Under the pieces are notes generated by a model. That model saw only the letters and a program-made list of their open reading frames with translations, made no database searches and was not told the DNA's origin. A program made the translations under genes and the position numbers. Positions 49,553-61,974 of a DNA stretch of 64,000 nt are shown here, in pieces. This DNA comes from Paralvinella palmiformis. Its lineage: Eukaryota; Annelida; Polychaeta; Terebellida; Alvinellidae. Where the stretch lies: positions 1-64,000 of the forward strand of contig JAODUP010000329.1 of NCBI GenBank assembly GCA_025642065.1. Reading direction: 5' to 3'. Each line of letters starts with the position of its first letter. Positions within the stretch are counted from its first letter, which is position 1.

Positions 49553-50109
49553 ACATCACAGATCCTCTAATTTGTATGTATTCAACTACTATATTATACG
49601 TGGAATATAAACCGTAATGTTGTAAGTATATTTTTAAATACTCTTTTTGAGCAACAGTCATGACCATTTATGTATATTTTGTAGGTCAATAAATGATTAT
49701 GTTCGCGTTTATTTAAACATACTTCTGTTTTTTATCAAAACAAATTCGTTTTATGCTAATTAGGTGTACGTTACAACAGTTTTGAAAAAAGCAGAAAAAA
49801 ATGTTCCAAAAGGCAAAATGTCCCACAAAACATTCCAAATAAACGCCAAAATTAACATTCAAATTCAACACTAGTTTGTCCACAAAGATATACTTACATA
49901 ATGTTTGGAAAACTTAGCAACCATTTTATATATTTTAGTTTAAATTAAATAGACCGTGATCTACTGAATCCATAATCTGGAGCATTAGCAACTGAAACAT
50001 TATTTGTATATACACCAAAGATGAAATATCAATTACTCTACTAATATCGTATCCACATGAATTCTATAGATTTGAAGTAGAAATATTAACCAATGTATGA
50101 AAGAGTATC

Positions 50110-50111
<2 letters not shown>
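49553..50111. other. Intergenic DNA, no gene seen
   Basis: AATAAA motifs are present but not informative here. Confidence 0.5.
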
Positions 50112-50182
<71 letters not shown>

Positions 50183-50400
50183 TTATATTTATGTTATGTT
50201 ATTATTATTATTATCATCGTCATAATCATCTTCATCTTTATCATCATCATTATCATCATTATTATTAGTGGTAGCAGTGGTATTAGTAGTAATTGTAGTA
50301 GTAGTAGTAGTAGTAGTGGTAGTAGTAGTAATAGTAGTGGTGGTTGTAGTAGTAGTAGTAGTAGTTGTAGTAGAAATATCAGCAGCAACAGTAGTAGTGA
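50112..50400. repeat. (ATT)n, (ATC)n and (TAG)n triplet cluster
   Basis: ATT at 50112-50181, mixed ATT/ATC to 50266, then TAG/TGG triplets to 50400. The 115-codon Ile/Ser frame and its antisense Leu-rich frame are artefacts. Confidence 0.97.
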
Positions 50401-50555
50401 TAGCGATGAAGCGTTTTATACTTTTATAGATGTAAATTAAATATATATTATGTCAGTTATCTTTATGTGTGCACATCAAAAATTATAATTTAGTTCAAAC
50501 GAACTGTCAACAAATATCGTGTATTAAGGAGAGTAACTAGAAAATATATATTTTT
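50395..50555 (+). repeat. Local duplication, copy 1
   Basis: From gtgatagcgatgaagcgttt to ggagagtaactag it is nearly identical to 51199-51350, with only a handful of differences in 150 bases. Both copies are preceded by TAG triplets. Confidence 0.95.
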
Positions 50556-50574
50556 AGTAGTAGTAGTAGTTGTT

Positions 50575-50610
<36 letters not shown>

Positions 50611-50612
50611 AT
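50556..50612. repeat. (TAG)n microsatellite
   Basis: TAG triplets with one TTG interruption. Confidence 0.95.
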
Positions 50613-51149
50613 AGTAAACATATTCTACAGCTTATAAAAAATGTGTAGAACCAAGACATGTAATGTTCTCTTATGATAATATGTGATGGAATGTTTGTTA
50701 TTTTTGTTAATTTAGACCAACCTATATTAAATTGTCTAACCTTTATGGGAAATACTCCATGCCAAACGCGTCTGTTGTCAAAATATTAGGCGAACTTTGA
50801 ACTTTTATACTTTTATATAATTCACAGAATACACATGAAAGAAGTAAAACGAATTCCACCAAATAAATACACATTTTCATATCGTGATTGTATAAAGAAA
50901 GCCCTATTCTGAGACAAAATTATTTCAACTTTAGGAAGTAAATATTTGACAATTCTTCGCCTGTTATTTCTTTTAGTTAAATCTTATTTGAGCGCTACAT
51001 TATCTTGTCTGTTATATCATTTTCTTGAAAATATTCAGTAACTTCTGTACGTTTTAAATATTCTCACAAACCCTTACAATTCTATTTTAGATATGTTGAT
51101 TTTATTTAGCTTGCCTGCATCTTTAGAGGTGTCGTGACATCAAAACATA

Positions 51150-51355
51150 GACGTAGTAGTAGTAGTAGTAGTAGTAGTAGTAACAGCAATAGAAGTGTGG
51201 TGATAGCGATGAAGTGTTTTACACTTATATAGATGTAAATTAAATATATATTATGTCAGTTATCTTTATGTGTGCTCATCAAAAATTATAATTTAGTTCA
51301 ATCGAACTGTCAACAAATATCGTGTATTAAGGAGAGTAACTAGGAGATATATAAG
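51150..51355 (+). repeat. Local duplication, copy 2, with (TAG)n
   Basis: TAG run at 51153-51181, then the duplicate of 50395-50555. The period is about 800 bases, so this is a tandem duplication with diverged spacer. Confidence 0.95.
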
Positions 51356-52614
51356 ATATGGCAAGAACGTCTTAGAATTATTTGATTTCAGTTATGTGAG
51401 AACTTTATCATCCATTGGACTCGTCTATTGGGAGATGAGATAAAATAACACATCCATGATATATTAATGATCAAATCTATTATGTAAATAAAAGTATAAG
51501 ATAGCATGTGGTTGAGAGAAATATTTAATCTAAAAAACAAATAACAAGATTACAAGAGAGTAGTCCATACTTTGATAGAAAAACATGTAAATTAGCAAAT
51601 TGATTGTTTCTCGTGCTAATTATAGACCTTTTAGAGACACAGACTACAGAAAGTCAAACGACGAACATATTTAAAGGAAATTGCAGTTTTTGATGAAATA
51701 AAATCTATCGTGTGTTGGCGTCAATTTTAATTGTCTGTTACGGGTACTTTCTTTCTGATCTATACTGATCACTAATTGGTTCGGTTTTTTTCTTCAAATT
51801 GTAGTTCTAGGTATTCCCTTAATGTAGTTTATGGCTTTGTGAAAACAAATCATTATGACCTAATTGTCAATATATAAGGTGTTTAATATGATCTTCTTAC
51901 TCTAAATAAAATATACCACGATGACACAATTTATCTCGATCCTAACACCTTCTCAAAACCCGGATCGCTTACAGCACATTCACAACCGACGAGGTACTTA
52001 CACCATGGGTCACATCAATCAGAGACTTTACTGAACATCAACCCTCATAACAGCATCGCAATAATAATCAACGCTAACTATAACCACACTCATTACTAGA
52101 ACGTAATCTCACTACAATTAATACGATCTTTATCAACGTCTTACATAACATCGGTGACGTCATTGTGTTGCTAAGAGTTGTGTCTTTCCTATAGAACATC
52201 AGAGGTGCGACAATGTAACTGGGACGATGTTATTTATAACAGAAAATGGACGAGGCCACTAGGTAGCCAAAACTACTATATCTCCAATATTTGCTCATCT
52301 CAACAGTACCATAAATACTTCCGTCTACTTCTGATCAATTATATCATCACTATCATCATCAGTAAATGGAGATAAACTCATCATTTTGTCTGATAATGAT
52401 CACAGTACAAAATTCCAACTTGTATTAACAAATGTAAACAGCCAATAATTTATCACGGTCCTGTATTGTTCTTAGCACACCTTTTTGCTAATCTAACCAT
52501 CAATTTAATTCTGCGGTGTGCTTTAAGTATTCCCCCACCAGTACCTCTTGTTGTTGATCTACTCGAATACCGACTATCACGTGTTATATTACTAGAGTCG
52601 TATAATCTGCATTC
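51356..52614. other. Intergenic DNA, no gene seen
   Basis: Only short frames. 51950-52160 is somewhat less AT-rich and contains a TGACGTCA at about 52154, as seen at 1239. Confidence 0.45.
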
Positions 52615-52800
52615 AGTTTCAGGATATCGGTATGTTAGAAATGTGTTACAAAAAGCTCAGCATATGGGGGGAGCGCCGAGTTTTATCTTCTTGACATCAA
52701 AAGGCTGCAGTAAGAAAGTGACTAAGTTTAGCATAATATCAATAATACATGAGTCTTATAGCACCTCATTTGTGGTGGGTCCACTAGACAAACCACTCCC
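52615..52800 (+). repeat. Dispersed repeat F, diverged copy
   Basis: Related to 42700-42860 and to 59285-59480 (ggatatcggtatgttagaaatgt versus ggttatagataccttagaaatgt, then ggggagc). The 151-codon frame at 52466-52921 runs through it into the GT repeat and has no recognised domain. Confidence 0.55.
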
Positions 52801-52828
52801 AGACATCTGTTATTACACAAAGTGCAGG

Positions 52829-52830
<2 letters not shown>

Positions 52831-52896
<66 letters not shown>

Positions 52897-53000
52897 GTGT
52901 GAGAGAGAGAGAGAGAGATAACAATTATAATACTAAACATACTCTAAAAAGTGGCATAATACTGGTGGCAGAAATAGTAGTAGTAGTAGTAGTAGTAGTA
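52831..53000. repeat. (GT)n(GA)n and (TAG)n arrays
   Basis: GT at 52831-52894, GA at 52900-52918 and TAG at 52974-53000. Confidence 0.97.
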
Positions 53001-54579
53001 ACAGTAGTAGCGTAAGCAGCAATAATGTTGTACAATCCTATATATTTGTAACTTCAGTAAATATAAGAAAGTATGATATACGTAATTGTATTACTTCACT
53101 AAAAGTAATCGATATATAATATTTCTTATCTCCATAACGTTTTTCATTTTAGTTAGTTTAACTTTTAAATTTAATGTGTATCAGTTGATATTTAACTGAA
53201 ATATTATTGTGGTATATAGAGTTTCGTTAACTATCCAATTGTTCATGTTCATCGTATGCTATTGTATGTTTTCACTGAAAACGAACGAATGTTCTTGAAG
53301 GTCCCCCCCCCCCCGCCCAACAAAAAAAACAAAGTGTTATTGTTATCCTCGGAAGAGAGCAGTATTGTTAAAGTACACTAGCTGTCTCTAGAGATTCATT
53401 CTGTGCCATCTTCGTTTTAGCGAGGGCTCGGTTCACTTTATCTTTGGCATTAAGGTGGAATATCCGACCCGGGGTCCGGCGCCGTCTTCTTTAAATTAAA
53501 TAAACTGAGAGACATGTGTTCTGTGCCTTTTGTGTAAACCAGTTCGTGTGTGTACATGTGTCCGGATGTGTTTATATGTGGGTGTGAGGGGTGGGAGGGC
53601 GAAGGCTGTGTTTCTTTATTCAATTATTTGCATGGATAAGTGTGAGTATATCCGTAGCTATGAATTCGGATATTTTTCGCATTAGCTTATAACATCCTCT
53701 GTTTATTTAATTTAATGACGACATACACAAAATCACGACTTAAAAATATGATTTCTAATTCAAAATATCGATTAACAGCAATATTTATTTACAGTCGGTA
53801 CTACAATATTTATTACCTTCTATTAGGGCCATTGTTCTTCTTCTTCTTGTCCTGGCATGGAAATCCTAAATCGTCACATTTTCTCATTTATTTCTCATCA
53901 ATAACCGTCTCTCAAAAATGTACTATTGTCTCTTGAGATGAATCACAAATGCCACAGAAGAGACATCTTCCCCAATGATGTATACATAGGTATTTATATT
54001 TAGCATGTTTTTATCCCGTAGTTAGCGTCTCTTATAAAATAGCATTGAACATATATATTAAAAAGGAGGATTTTAGTTATCTATGTCAGGATGATCAATA
54101 ATTTTTCAATATTCTAAAAGCATAACTTTAGGAGATGCATGACTGCATCCTGTGTGTCTTCTATCACATGGCACAATATAAGGGACTTTCTTTCTAATAT
54201 AGTAGCTATTTTCGTGTGTTTTTCTCCTTCGTGTTGTTTAAGAGAAATAAGAGTAAACAGTAATGCAACTTCATATTTGAGTAAATTCACTAAATATATT
54301 ATGAAGTCTGACCTTTATATTTAGAACAATAATTATGATTTATTACCGATTTATATAAGAACAGAGTAAAGAAAAATAAACGAAAGATAAACTTAAAAGT
54401 TTAGTTTTATAGACCAATGGATCTTACCGAGCCATTATAATCTAATTAATGAAAACATTTGTAATTAGCTGTCACGTCTTTTCCTATATAATTTATAAAT
54501 AGTTTCTGGAAGACACTGCTGCCAAACGAATATTTGTTCTCAGCTTGATAACATTTTATTGGAGCTGATTTGAGTTGCT
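53001..54579. other. Intergenic DNA, no gene seen
   Basis: A poly-C tract lies at 53305-53318. A GC-rich patch at 53400-53500 contains gacccggggtccgg, an unusual block here but with no frame. Short frames at 53715-53936 and 54139-54324 are unrecognised. Confidence 0.45.
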
Positions 54580-54730
54580 TAGCCTCGGCTCGAGTCACAC
54601 CTAGGACATACGCCAGAGGAAGGACTCCCTATGGGAATAATTCCCACAGACATTCGTATGAGTTGGATTCGAACTCAAAACCTGGAGGTTTGTATAGCAG
54701 TGCTCTAGCCATTACGCCACTGGAACGCCC
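54580..54730 (-). mobile_element. tRNA-derived SINE (63.8-kb family)
   Basis: Minus strand: GTGGCGTAATGGCTAGAGC (A-box region) and GAGTTCGAATCC (B box), then a body with ATAGGGAGTCCTTCCTCTGG and GTCCTAGGTGTGAC. It aligns along its whole length with 63745-63908. The plus frame at 54570-54818 is a shadow of it. Confidence 0.85.
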
Positions 54731-56920
54731 TCGTTATGTTTTACTTATTAGCACAGAGATTCATCTAACAGCACAAACAATTGGTTTTAATTGTACTATC
54801 ATAATTTCTTCTATTTAAATGTTTTAAGCCTAAAGATGCCTGTTTATCACAAATGAATATACTGCATTCTAAGGAAATCTTGAAATTTTGGAACTTAATA
54901 TTTTTAAATGGCCACATATCACACGTAGCGTAATTCGGTAATTAACAACGTTTAATAAATGGTGATATTGGATTCATTCAAACAGAATGTATCATAACGT
55001 TAACCAAATATAGATGACTATTGGTTTGGTCGTATTCGCAAATTATAATAAGACCACAGTAAGACATTATAATCAGGCCATAATGATACATTAGTATAAG
55101 ACCATACTGATACATGCAATAAGTTATCAATTATTTCAGTCCATTCGTAACAAAAGGATTGAATATGCTGAAGTAAAGTTACTTGTATCTCTCTTTCTCC
55201 CGTGATAGACAGCCATATAAAGGCTGAAATCATAGTTTAGAGTACCCTATCCATTAAGCTGCCAGACAGAGCTATTTCCACATATAAATATTTATCATAT
55301 GATACTATTAGCTTTATAGTCAGCTGTTCTATATCGTTATACATCAGAAATCAACAGGTAATGGAAGTGACGTTGTAATTTTGAACTATACTTCGGTTAA
55401 GAATCCTTCCGAGCATTCGTCTTCGAAAAACCAAACATAATTATATTTGTTTATTCAAATACAATCATCGACAGTAACACGGTTTATAAAATACAATCGC
55501 GTATTTGTTCTGAATGATTTCATTTAAGAAAAGAAGATAATTTTACCGCCAAACAGTATCGTGGCTCATTCGGATACATCGCAAGATGAGAACTAGAGTA
55601 ATTCTGACAAAGGTGCGATGTAATTTACAATAAGAGTTGATACAGGAAGATACAGGGGAGATACAGGGAGAGGGAAATAAAATTGTTCTTCCCTATCCAG
55701 ACCTTCATCCTCGTACTGATGCGTACTCATTGATACATACATCGTCAGACTTATATCCACAATATAAAAAGTAGATTGATCGTGGTGTTGTCTTTGGATC
55801 GGACGTTCATTTTCTTTCTTGTGTCTATTATAGACGTTCTAAGTTGAAGAAAGAAGAAACACGCGCGTTAGCTTTCATTAAAACGATGTAATATGAATGT
55901 TGAAATAAATCGATTGAATTGAATTGCATTAATCAGCTAAAAATTAATCGATATCTTCTAACAACTCCTCGTCGACTCACTGACGGATTTATTATTTTAT
56001 TGGTTCCTTAAGGGGAGAATGTCGCCGTTGTATATTTCATCGTAGAGGTATCCAGAGAATCGTACGGTGTGTGAACGTTACGGCTATTCCAGATCGCCGG
56101 AAACTCGACAAACGTATCTCGGTAATATCGTTGTATGACAAGTACCGAGCAAGTACCGTGGAAAGGAGTACAAAATAACGCGTGATGTCTAAATCAGGCC
56201 GAAGTGGACTCGAACTTGATTGAAATATGATCTACGTCATCAGTTGTCATCCATCGAATAAGGGATGAGAAAGATGATGCTAATGGTGATTCCTAGTCGA
56301 CATTATGCTAACGGTAGAGACAGGTAGTTTACCAAGAAGAAGGGATTAATGTAATACTCTGGAAATGCGATATATTTGGGGACAAGTGGAGATCGATAGA
56401 AATAGACAGACACGGTGATAGGAAAAATCAATATGTCAACTGACATTTAGGTTTTCCATCCGATCATGTTCCATCACAATTCAATAAAATATACATTCTG
56501 CGTGAATATCATATAGCATTGAGATACCGGCTGATTGTTGACGAAAGGTATTCTTTTATTTATAATGTACCCTCATCTACAGCTAATAGCAGAAATGAGG
56601 GGACAATAAATGTAGATGTTTCTCATGGTCAAGTCCACTGTTAATACAAGTATTTGCGTCCTGATCCAGATAATATGGCCATTGTACGTCCAGTGCTAGA
56701 ATCTCCTCTTTATGGAACAATGGCCTCGTGCGGCGTATCTTGAACGAGCCGCTTTAATCTAACATTAATTGTCAAGTTTCCGAATTAATTTAAAATAAAG
56801 TTTCCATTCTTCAACGATTCTAATTAAGTCTTAGTTACCTGGTTTTATTGTTTTACGATAGGGCGCCGTTGAGTGGCTGCTGAGATTGTGGCTATTTGAT
56901 GGAATACGTATCATCGGCAT
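54731..56920. other. Non-repetitive intergenic DNA, no gene seen
   Basis: From about 55380 to 56900 the sequence is less AT-rich and more complex than elsewhere, with many stops in all frames. I see no repeat, SINE box or coding signal. It could hold unique regulatory DNA, but I cannot show that. Confidence 0.4.
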
Positions 56921-56985
56921 CGTCGTCATCATCATCATCATCATCACCATCGTCATCAACATCATCAACATCATCATCATCATTT
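56921..56985. repeat. (ATC)n microsatellite
   Basis: ATC triplets with GTC and AAC interruptions. Confidence 0.95.
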
Positions 56986-57151
56986 GTTCTGATATTTCAT
57001 GAGATATGTTGCTACAGGTGATAAATGTTTATAAATACGATGCGATAATGATCTCATCCATTATCTAACTAAGTCTGGTCATCAATTGTTTAATGCATAC
57101 ATGGGCGGGGTGTAATTGAAAATGGTGGTATGTCGGTGTAATAACAGCTAC

Positions 57152-57152
57152 C

Positions 57153-57202
<50 letters not shown>
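57152..57202. repeat. (ATA)n microsatellite
   Basis: About 17 ATA units. Confidence 0.97.
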
Positions 57203-57203
<1 letters not shown>

Positions 57204-57280
57204 TACTTCTTTAACAAGGTGTCATTTGGATAAATGTTGTTCTCCGACATGAAAGTTACTAATAAGTATTTACTTAGTTG

Positions 57281-57395
57281 TGTGTGTCTATGTAAGTGTG
57301 TGTGTTTGTGTGAGTGTTTGTGCGTGTGTGTGCGTGTATATATATATTTATATATATATATATAAAAAATAATATATATATATATATAATATATA
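57281..57395. repeat. (GT)n and broken (TA)n arrays
   Basis: GT-rich run to 57337, then TA runs broken by tt and aaaaa. Confidence 0.93.
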
Positions 57396-57695
57396 TCTCA
57401 CCATACAACTCTACTTATATGACAGTTATTTATTACCTCTGAGGTCGATTAACGACACACAAAACAACAATTTTATTATTCGTTTCTATATTCAGTGATG
57501 TTTTCCAGCAGCCAAGATAATATTTGTTTGTCACGTAGAACTGCTTAATATAACACGTAGAATAGCAATATTGCATGACCTGTCGCCGGAGAGTCACTTA
57601 TGACCTTTTTTTTAAATAAAGAATTATGATCTACTCGCTAACGTCATAGCATAGTCAATAAGATGCTCGAACGGCTAATTATATCTACCACGGGA

Positions 57696-57755
<60 letters not shown>

Positions 57756-58014
57756 TGTATACTATAGATTATTCTGTTATGTGGTAGTCATACAATTTAC
57801 GGGTGGACATAATTCATTGTGTTCTTTCTTTCCTGTTTCTTGCCAAACGTAAACAGTCTTGTATTATTATATTCCAACCAATGGAATAAATATTGAGATG
57901 TATGATTACACAAGCCTATATATATAATTTAATACATGTTATGAAGTTTGACTTTTTCATTCGAAATACGGATTCTGATTTAGTGCCTATATCGATAAGA
58001 AATGAAGAGATGAT
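57396..58014. repeat. Intergenic DNA with (TA)n array
   Basis: A TA array lies at 57701-57752. No gene. Confidence 0.85.
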
Positions 58015-58365
58015 GAGATGATGATGGATGATGATGATGATGATGATGATGTGATGTTGTTGTTGTTGGTGGTGGTGGTGGTGATGATGGTGGTGGTGAT
58101 GATGATGATGGTTATGATGATGATGATGATGATGATGATGATGGTTATGATGATGATGATGATGATGACGATGACGATGACTATGATGACGACTATGATG
58201 ACAACTATGATGATGACGACTATGATGATGAAGATGATGATGACTATGATGATGACGACTACGATGATGATGATGACTACGATTACTATGATGACGACAA
58301 TGATGACGACTATGATGATGACGATGATAATGATGACGATGATGATGATGATGATAATGATGGTG
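58015..58365. repeat. 350-bp degenerate (GAT/GAC)n array
   Basis: Almost every triplet is GAT, GAC, GGT, TAT or close to these. Plus frames give Met/Asp polymers. The 208-codon minus frame (57916-58542) is a His/Arg/Ser polymer about 100 residues long flanked by non-repeat ends. I judge both to be artefacts of the array. Confidence 0.97.
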
Positions 58366-58684
58366 GAAGAAAGTCTTATTTTTAGTATCTGACATCAGCC
58401 CAGTAACACTAAAATCTGACTCATTGTATGACGTATGTTTAGATTGTAGTACAATGATAAGTATACTGACTACGATATCTGATTGTCTAAACAGGTGATT
58501 TATTATTGAGTCTTGTCGCACCTTGTCAATTATTACAATCAATTACCTTTATCTGTTGTGATTTACTGGACAATACGCAGCACTTAACATAACAACTGGA
58601 CACATTATTGAGACGCGCAAGACTTTTGTCCAAACTCCTATAATTTCTCGACTGGTAAATAAATGACAGAGCACTCCCAAAAGG

Positions 58685-59016
58685 GAACATATAGAGCCAG
58701 TTTTGTTCCAGCTGAACTGGCTTCCTGTACATTTCAGATCACGGTACAGGATCCTGTTTCACACAGACAAAATACTGAGCGTAACAGCACCACTGTATCT
58801 AAGTGATCTGATCCAAAGGTATATATACCTGTGAGAATCCCGCAATCCGAATCCTATTCACTTTTGACGGAACCAAAAAGCTACGCAGCAATGTATGGAG
58901 AGAAATATCTTCGACCACCAGCTCCCAGGCTGTGGAATAAGTTACCAAACGACATTAAACACGCAGCAAGTAAAGATATATTTCATAAGCTTCTTGAAAC
59001 CCACTTATTCAAATAA
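58685..59016 (+). pseudogene. CR1/L2-like retrotransposon RT C-terminus, frameshifted
   Basis: One frame from about 58688 encodes HIEPVLFQLNWLPVHFRSRY, then ILFHTDKIL, TAPLYLSDLIQRY. The next frame continues YIPVRIPQSES, AAMYGEKYLRPPAPRLWNKL and FHKLLETHLFK to a stop at 59014-59016. These match the conserved tail of CR1/L2-like RTs (H-I-x-P-x-L-x-x-L-x-W-L-P-V, A-P-x-Y-L-x-D-L-I, A-P-R-L-W-N-x-L-P, F-K-x-L-L-x-T-H-L-F). The only visible break is two extra bases in a TATATA run at about 58820-58827. Confidence 0.85.
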
Positions 59017-59284
59017 GCTATTTATAATATCTATCAACCAGCTTAATTGTATATAAATTGTGTCTTTTTGTGTGTGCGAGAACATGTTTTAATTATGTTT
59101 TCAGTATAAAGCTCTTAAGACCAACTCAAGTTTATTACGGTGATTTATAAAATACTATTATAATAATAATTATTATTATTATTATTTATATAATTTTTGT
59201 TGTGGTTGTTGATGTTGAAGTTGATGTTGTTGTTGTTGTTATATTACGCACTAGAATGCACAATGCCACTTCATAATATTGATA
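59017..59284 (+). mobile_element. 3' UTR and triplet tail of the CR1/L2-like element
   Basis: Contains ccaactcaagtttattacggtga, the relative of the 3' UTR at 25985, then ATAATA and (ATT)n to about 59186. CR1/L2 elements characteristically end in short tandem repeats. A (GTT/GTTGAT)n run follows at 59196-59241. Confidence 0.65.
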
Positions 59285-59480
59285 TTGCATCTGTAGGTTA
59301 TAGATACCTTAGAAATGTCGTATAAAACTTGATGTATGTGGGGAGCACCTACCTGCTCTTCTCAAAAGCAGAAGACTATTGCAAAATTAAGAAAAATTTG
59401 AGATAGCCAGATAGCAATTCATCAGCCTTGTAACAACTAATTTACGATGATTCCACAAAAACCACCTCCTCATATTTATT
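59285..59480 (+). repeat. Dispersed repeat F, diverged copy
   Basis: Related to 52615-52800, see there. Confidence 0.5.
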
Positions 59481-60212
59481 ATTGCTGAAGTTTTACCTTC
59501 GTTGGGAAAAGGGAATTGAAGAATCAGTTTATTTTCAAAAATACACGCAGTAGAAAGATTTAACTTGGCCAGTGGAATTGAACTCTAAATACCGACGAAG
59601 CTCAAGACTACAAACTTCTATGACAATTGACTAAAAAATAAGTATAATTTCAAAACAAATGAGGGACTTGTCCAGACCAATATCTACGTGAAATGTTTAA
59701 CTCACTTTTATCTGTTGATTTGTATAATTGTTGCCTTCAGATTTCTATAAATTTTGTCTTCGAGTGAGTTACGAAATTCGGATTATTTTTATTTATTAAT
59801 TTCTGATCGATGGAGTGTGCTAAACTAAAGCAACAGAAATACGTTGCTCAGTGATGTCGGCTAATATGTATCGTTTAAAAGTTAAACAAAGCCATATGAG
59901 TATTTTCTAGTACTGTGTCCATTCAGTTGACAGAGGCGGAAAACTTCACAAGCATACATATAGTTAATACAGCGATATTATCTTTAAATTTGGACGTTCC
60001 ACATCTCTTTCGATATAAACCAACATTAATGCCTGTAACTGTAACCCTCGACTGTACATCAAGACAGACAGACAGCTGGTTATATCCACCCAAACAACAT
60101 TCCTTCCTCATTTACACACCTAGACATATTATTTGGGGTATTATTATATTACATATTATTTCTACAGCGCCTTTGAATGGCTTCTGCTAGTAAGGGCACT
60201 TTAATTAATATA
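59481..60212. other. Intergenic DNA, no gene seen
   Basis: Overlapping frames at 59915-60190 (plus) and 59923-60111 (minus) have no recognised motif. 60165-60200 contains agcgcctttgaatgg just before an ATT array, resembling retroelement 3' tails. Confidence 0.45.
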
Positions 60213-60255
<43 letters not shown>

Positions 60256-60281
60256 GACGATCATTTTGAATGTTCTTCTTA

Positions 60282-60323
<42 letters not shown>
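60213..60323. repeat. (ATT)n - spacer - (ATA)n inverted microsatellite pair
   Basis: ATT at 60213-60254 and ATA at 60284-60323 are complementary in inverted order, separated by about 29 bases. Confidence 0.96.
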
Positions 60324-60324
<1 letters not shown>

Positions 60325-61060
60325 GTATATTTAATAAACAGCCCTAACCAGCAACACCCAATCTAGGGCGCTGTTTAGCAATACATACCTTAAGGCAAAG
60401 ATATTGGACGTGTTTTATATTAACATTTGTAATACCGAGATACTTCATACGTAAATAGATGACATAGACTGAGGCCCAAAGAGCTCCAGTATACGGTGTA
60501 GGTATGGTCTCAATATAACCATCAATTATCATAGGTTAGCCAGGTAAGACTATTAATACCTCATCGACTGGATAACATAACGAGTTATTTTACTCCTAAA
60601 CCGGAAACGGGACCAATGTAACGGTAAATGGATTTGATGACATCCACGTTCAAGGCATTGGATTAAGTGATACGAGATGGATTACTGGTTACGTTTATGA
60701 AGATGACTGCGGAGTCTTGTCATCGAGAACGAACAATATAATTCCACGGCGGAATAATGTATGTTGGAAGAGGACCACGTGACTCGATCGGATCGGATTG
60801 ACGTGAAAGGTAAATTTAATTGGAATCCCGTAACAAAACGGGAAACTCAATTAAATGTAGTTAGTGCAGTCATGAATATAATTTAAACTGAGCAGGAGTG
60901 GAAAATGAATGTATAAACGACCTTAGTCGGAAAGGAATTACCTGCACGGCATCGGATAATGACGAAACAGGTAACGGTTCTTACCAATTATGATATTTAC
61001 ATGTAAAATGTAAAATCCAAATGAGTTGTATAATAGGTTTTTACATACTTATTTGTCGTG
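60324..61060. other. Non-repetitive DNA with a strong hairpin
   Basis: From 60540 the sequence is of higher complexity. An inverted repeat at 60813-60856 pairs atttaattg and tcccgt with acggga and caattaaat around the loop aacaaa. No gene is seen. It is not followed by a T-run and is not a bacterial-type terminator. Confidence 0.6.
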
Positions 61061-61074
61061 GATTGCGTGCACGC

Positions 61075-61152
61075 ACGCACACCTGCATACACACACTAAC
61101 ACACACACACACACACACACACGCATAAGCACAAACATACACACACACACAC

Positions 61153-61205
<53 letters not shown>
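61075..61205. repeat. (CA)n(TA)n compound microsatellite
   Basis: CA runs to 61153 and TA at 61156-61205. Confidence 0.97.
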
Positions 61206-61208
<3 letters not shown>

Positions 61209-61974
61209 GAAATATACTACTTCCTTGTATAATATACGATCTTTAGACGTGTTTATTTATTTGATGTCATTTCAGACAAGAAGACCTGTCTTAAGGGATC
61301 CTTCATATTAAAGCCAAACTGTAAAGTCAACTCGCCGCACTAAGCCGCCTCTTTTCTCTCATAATATGATTGTATAGGGTTTTTAAAATATAGTATTATT
61401 ATCCTTCTTCTATCTGATGACTTCGTGCGGAGGAATAATTTTCGTCTTTGTGGGTTACCTCAAGGTCATCATAGGTTATCAAGGGGTTCACGTCATGATG
61501 CGTGTTAGCTGAATGAAATTATGATCACTTTGACAATATCTAATCTCTTTATGACATGTTTCGTGCCTAAAGAACAAATAGCGCCTCTACTACTAAACAT
61601 CTTTTTGGCGGATTAACTAATGAACAAACATCCTGCCACTAAGTGAGTGATGATTAAAAAAGGGTACCCCATCGCTTTTCTATCATATTAATAAGATAAA
61701 AATTGCCATTTTCCAATAAAATAGAAACGAATGCGTTATATGGGGATATTAAATTAATAAGAACATCCTGTAACTAATTAGTGTCGTAATCACTTTATCA
61801 TGTCTCATTTTTATTTACATCAACAAGTAAATCTAATTATCAATAATCACTTTATCATTTGGAAGAAATGAGCCTAAACACAAAAAAAAGTATTTTATCG
61901 ACTAGTTCGGGAATGAAAGAAAACAAATGGTTTATTTAAGATTTTTAATTTATTCAAGTCATCCTTAATGGGTG
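61206..61974. other. Non-repetitive DNA, no gene seen
   Basis: Higher complexity between about 61400 and 61620, with no frame or RNA signal. Confidence 0.45.

Noticed and set aside
50093..50440. 115-codon frame rich in Ile and Ser
   Set aside because: Encoded by ATT and AGT triplet repeats.
52466..52921. 151-codon plus frame
   Set aside because: The C-terminal third is a GT/GA repeat polymer, the rest overlaps a dispersed repeat, and no motif is recognisable.
57916..58542. 208-codon His-rich protein on the minus strand
   Set aside because: It is the antisense of a GAT/GAC triplet array, with no start context, conserved flank or domain. Kept only as a low-interest observation.
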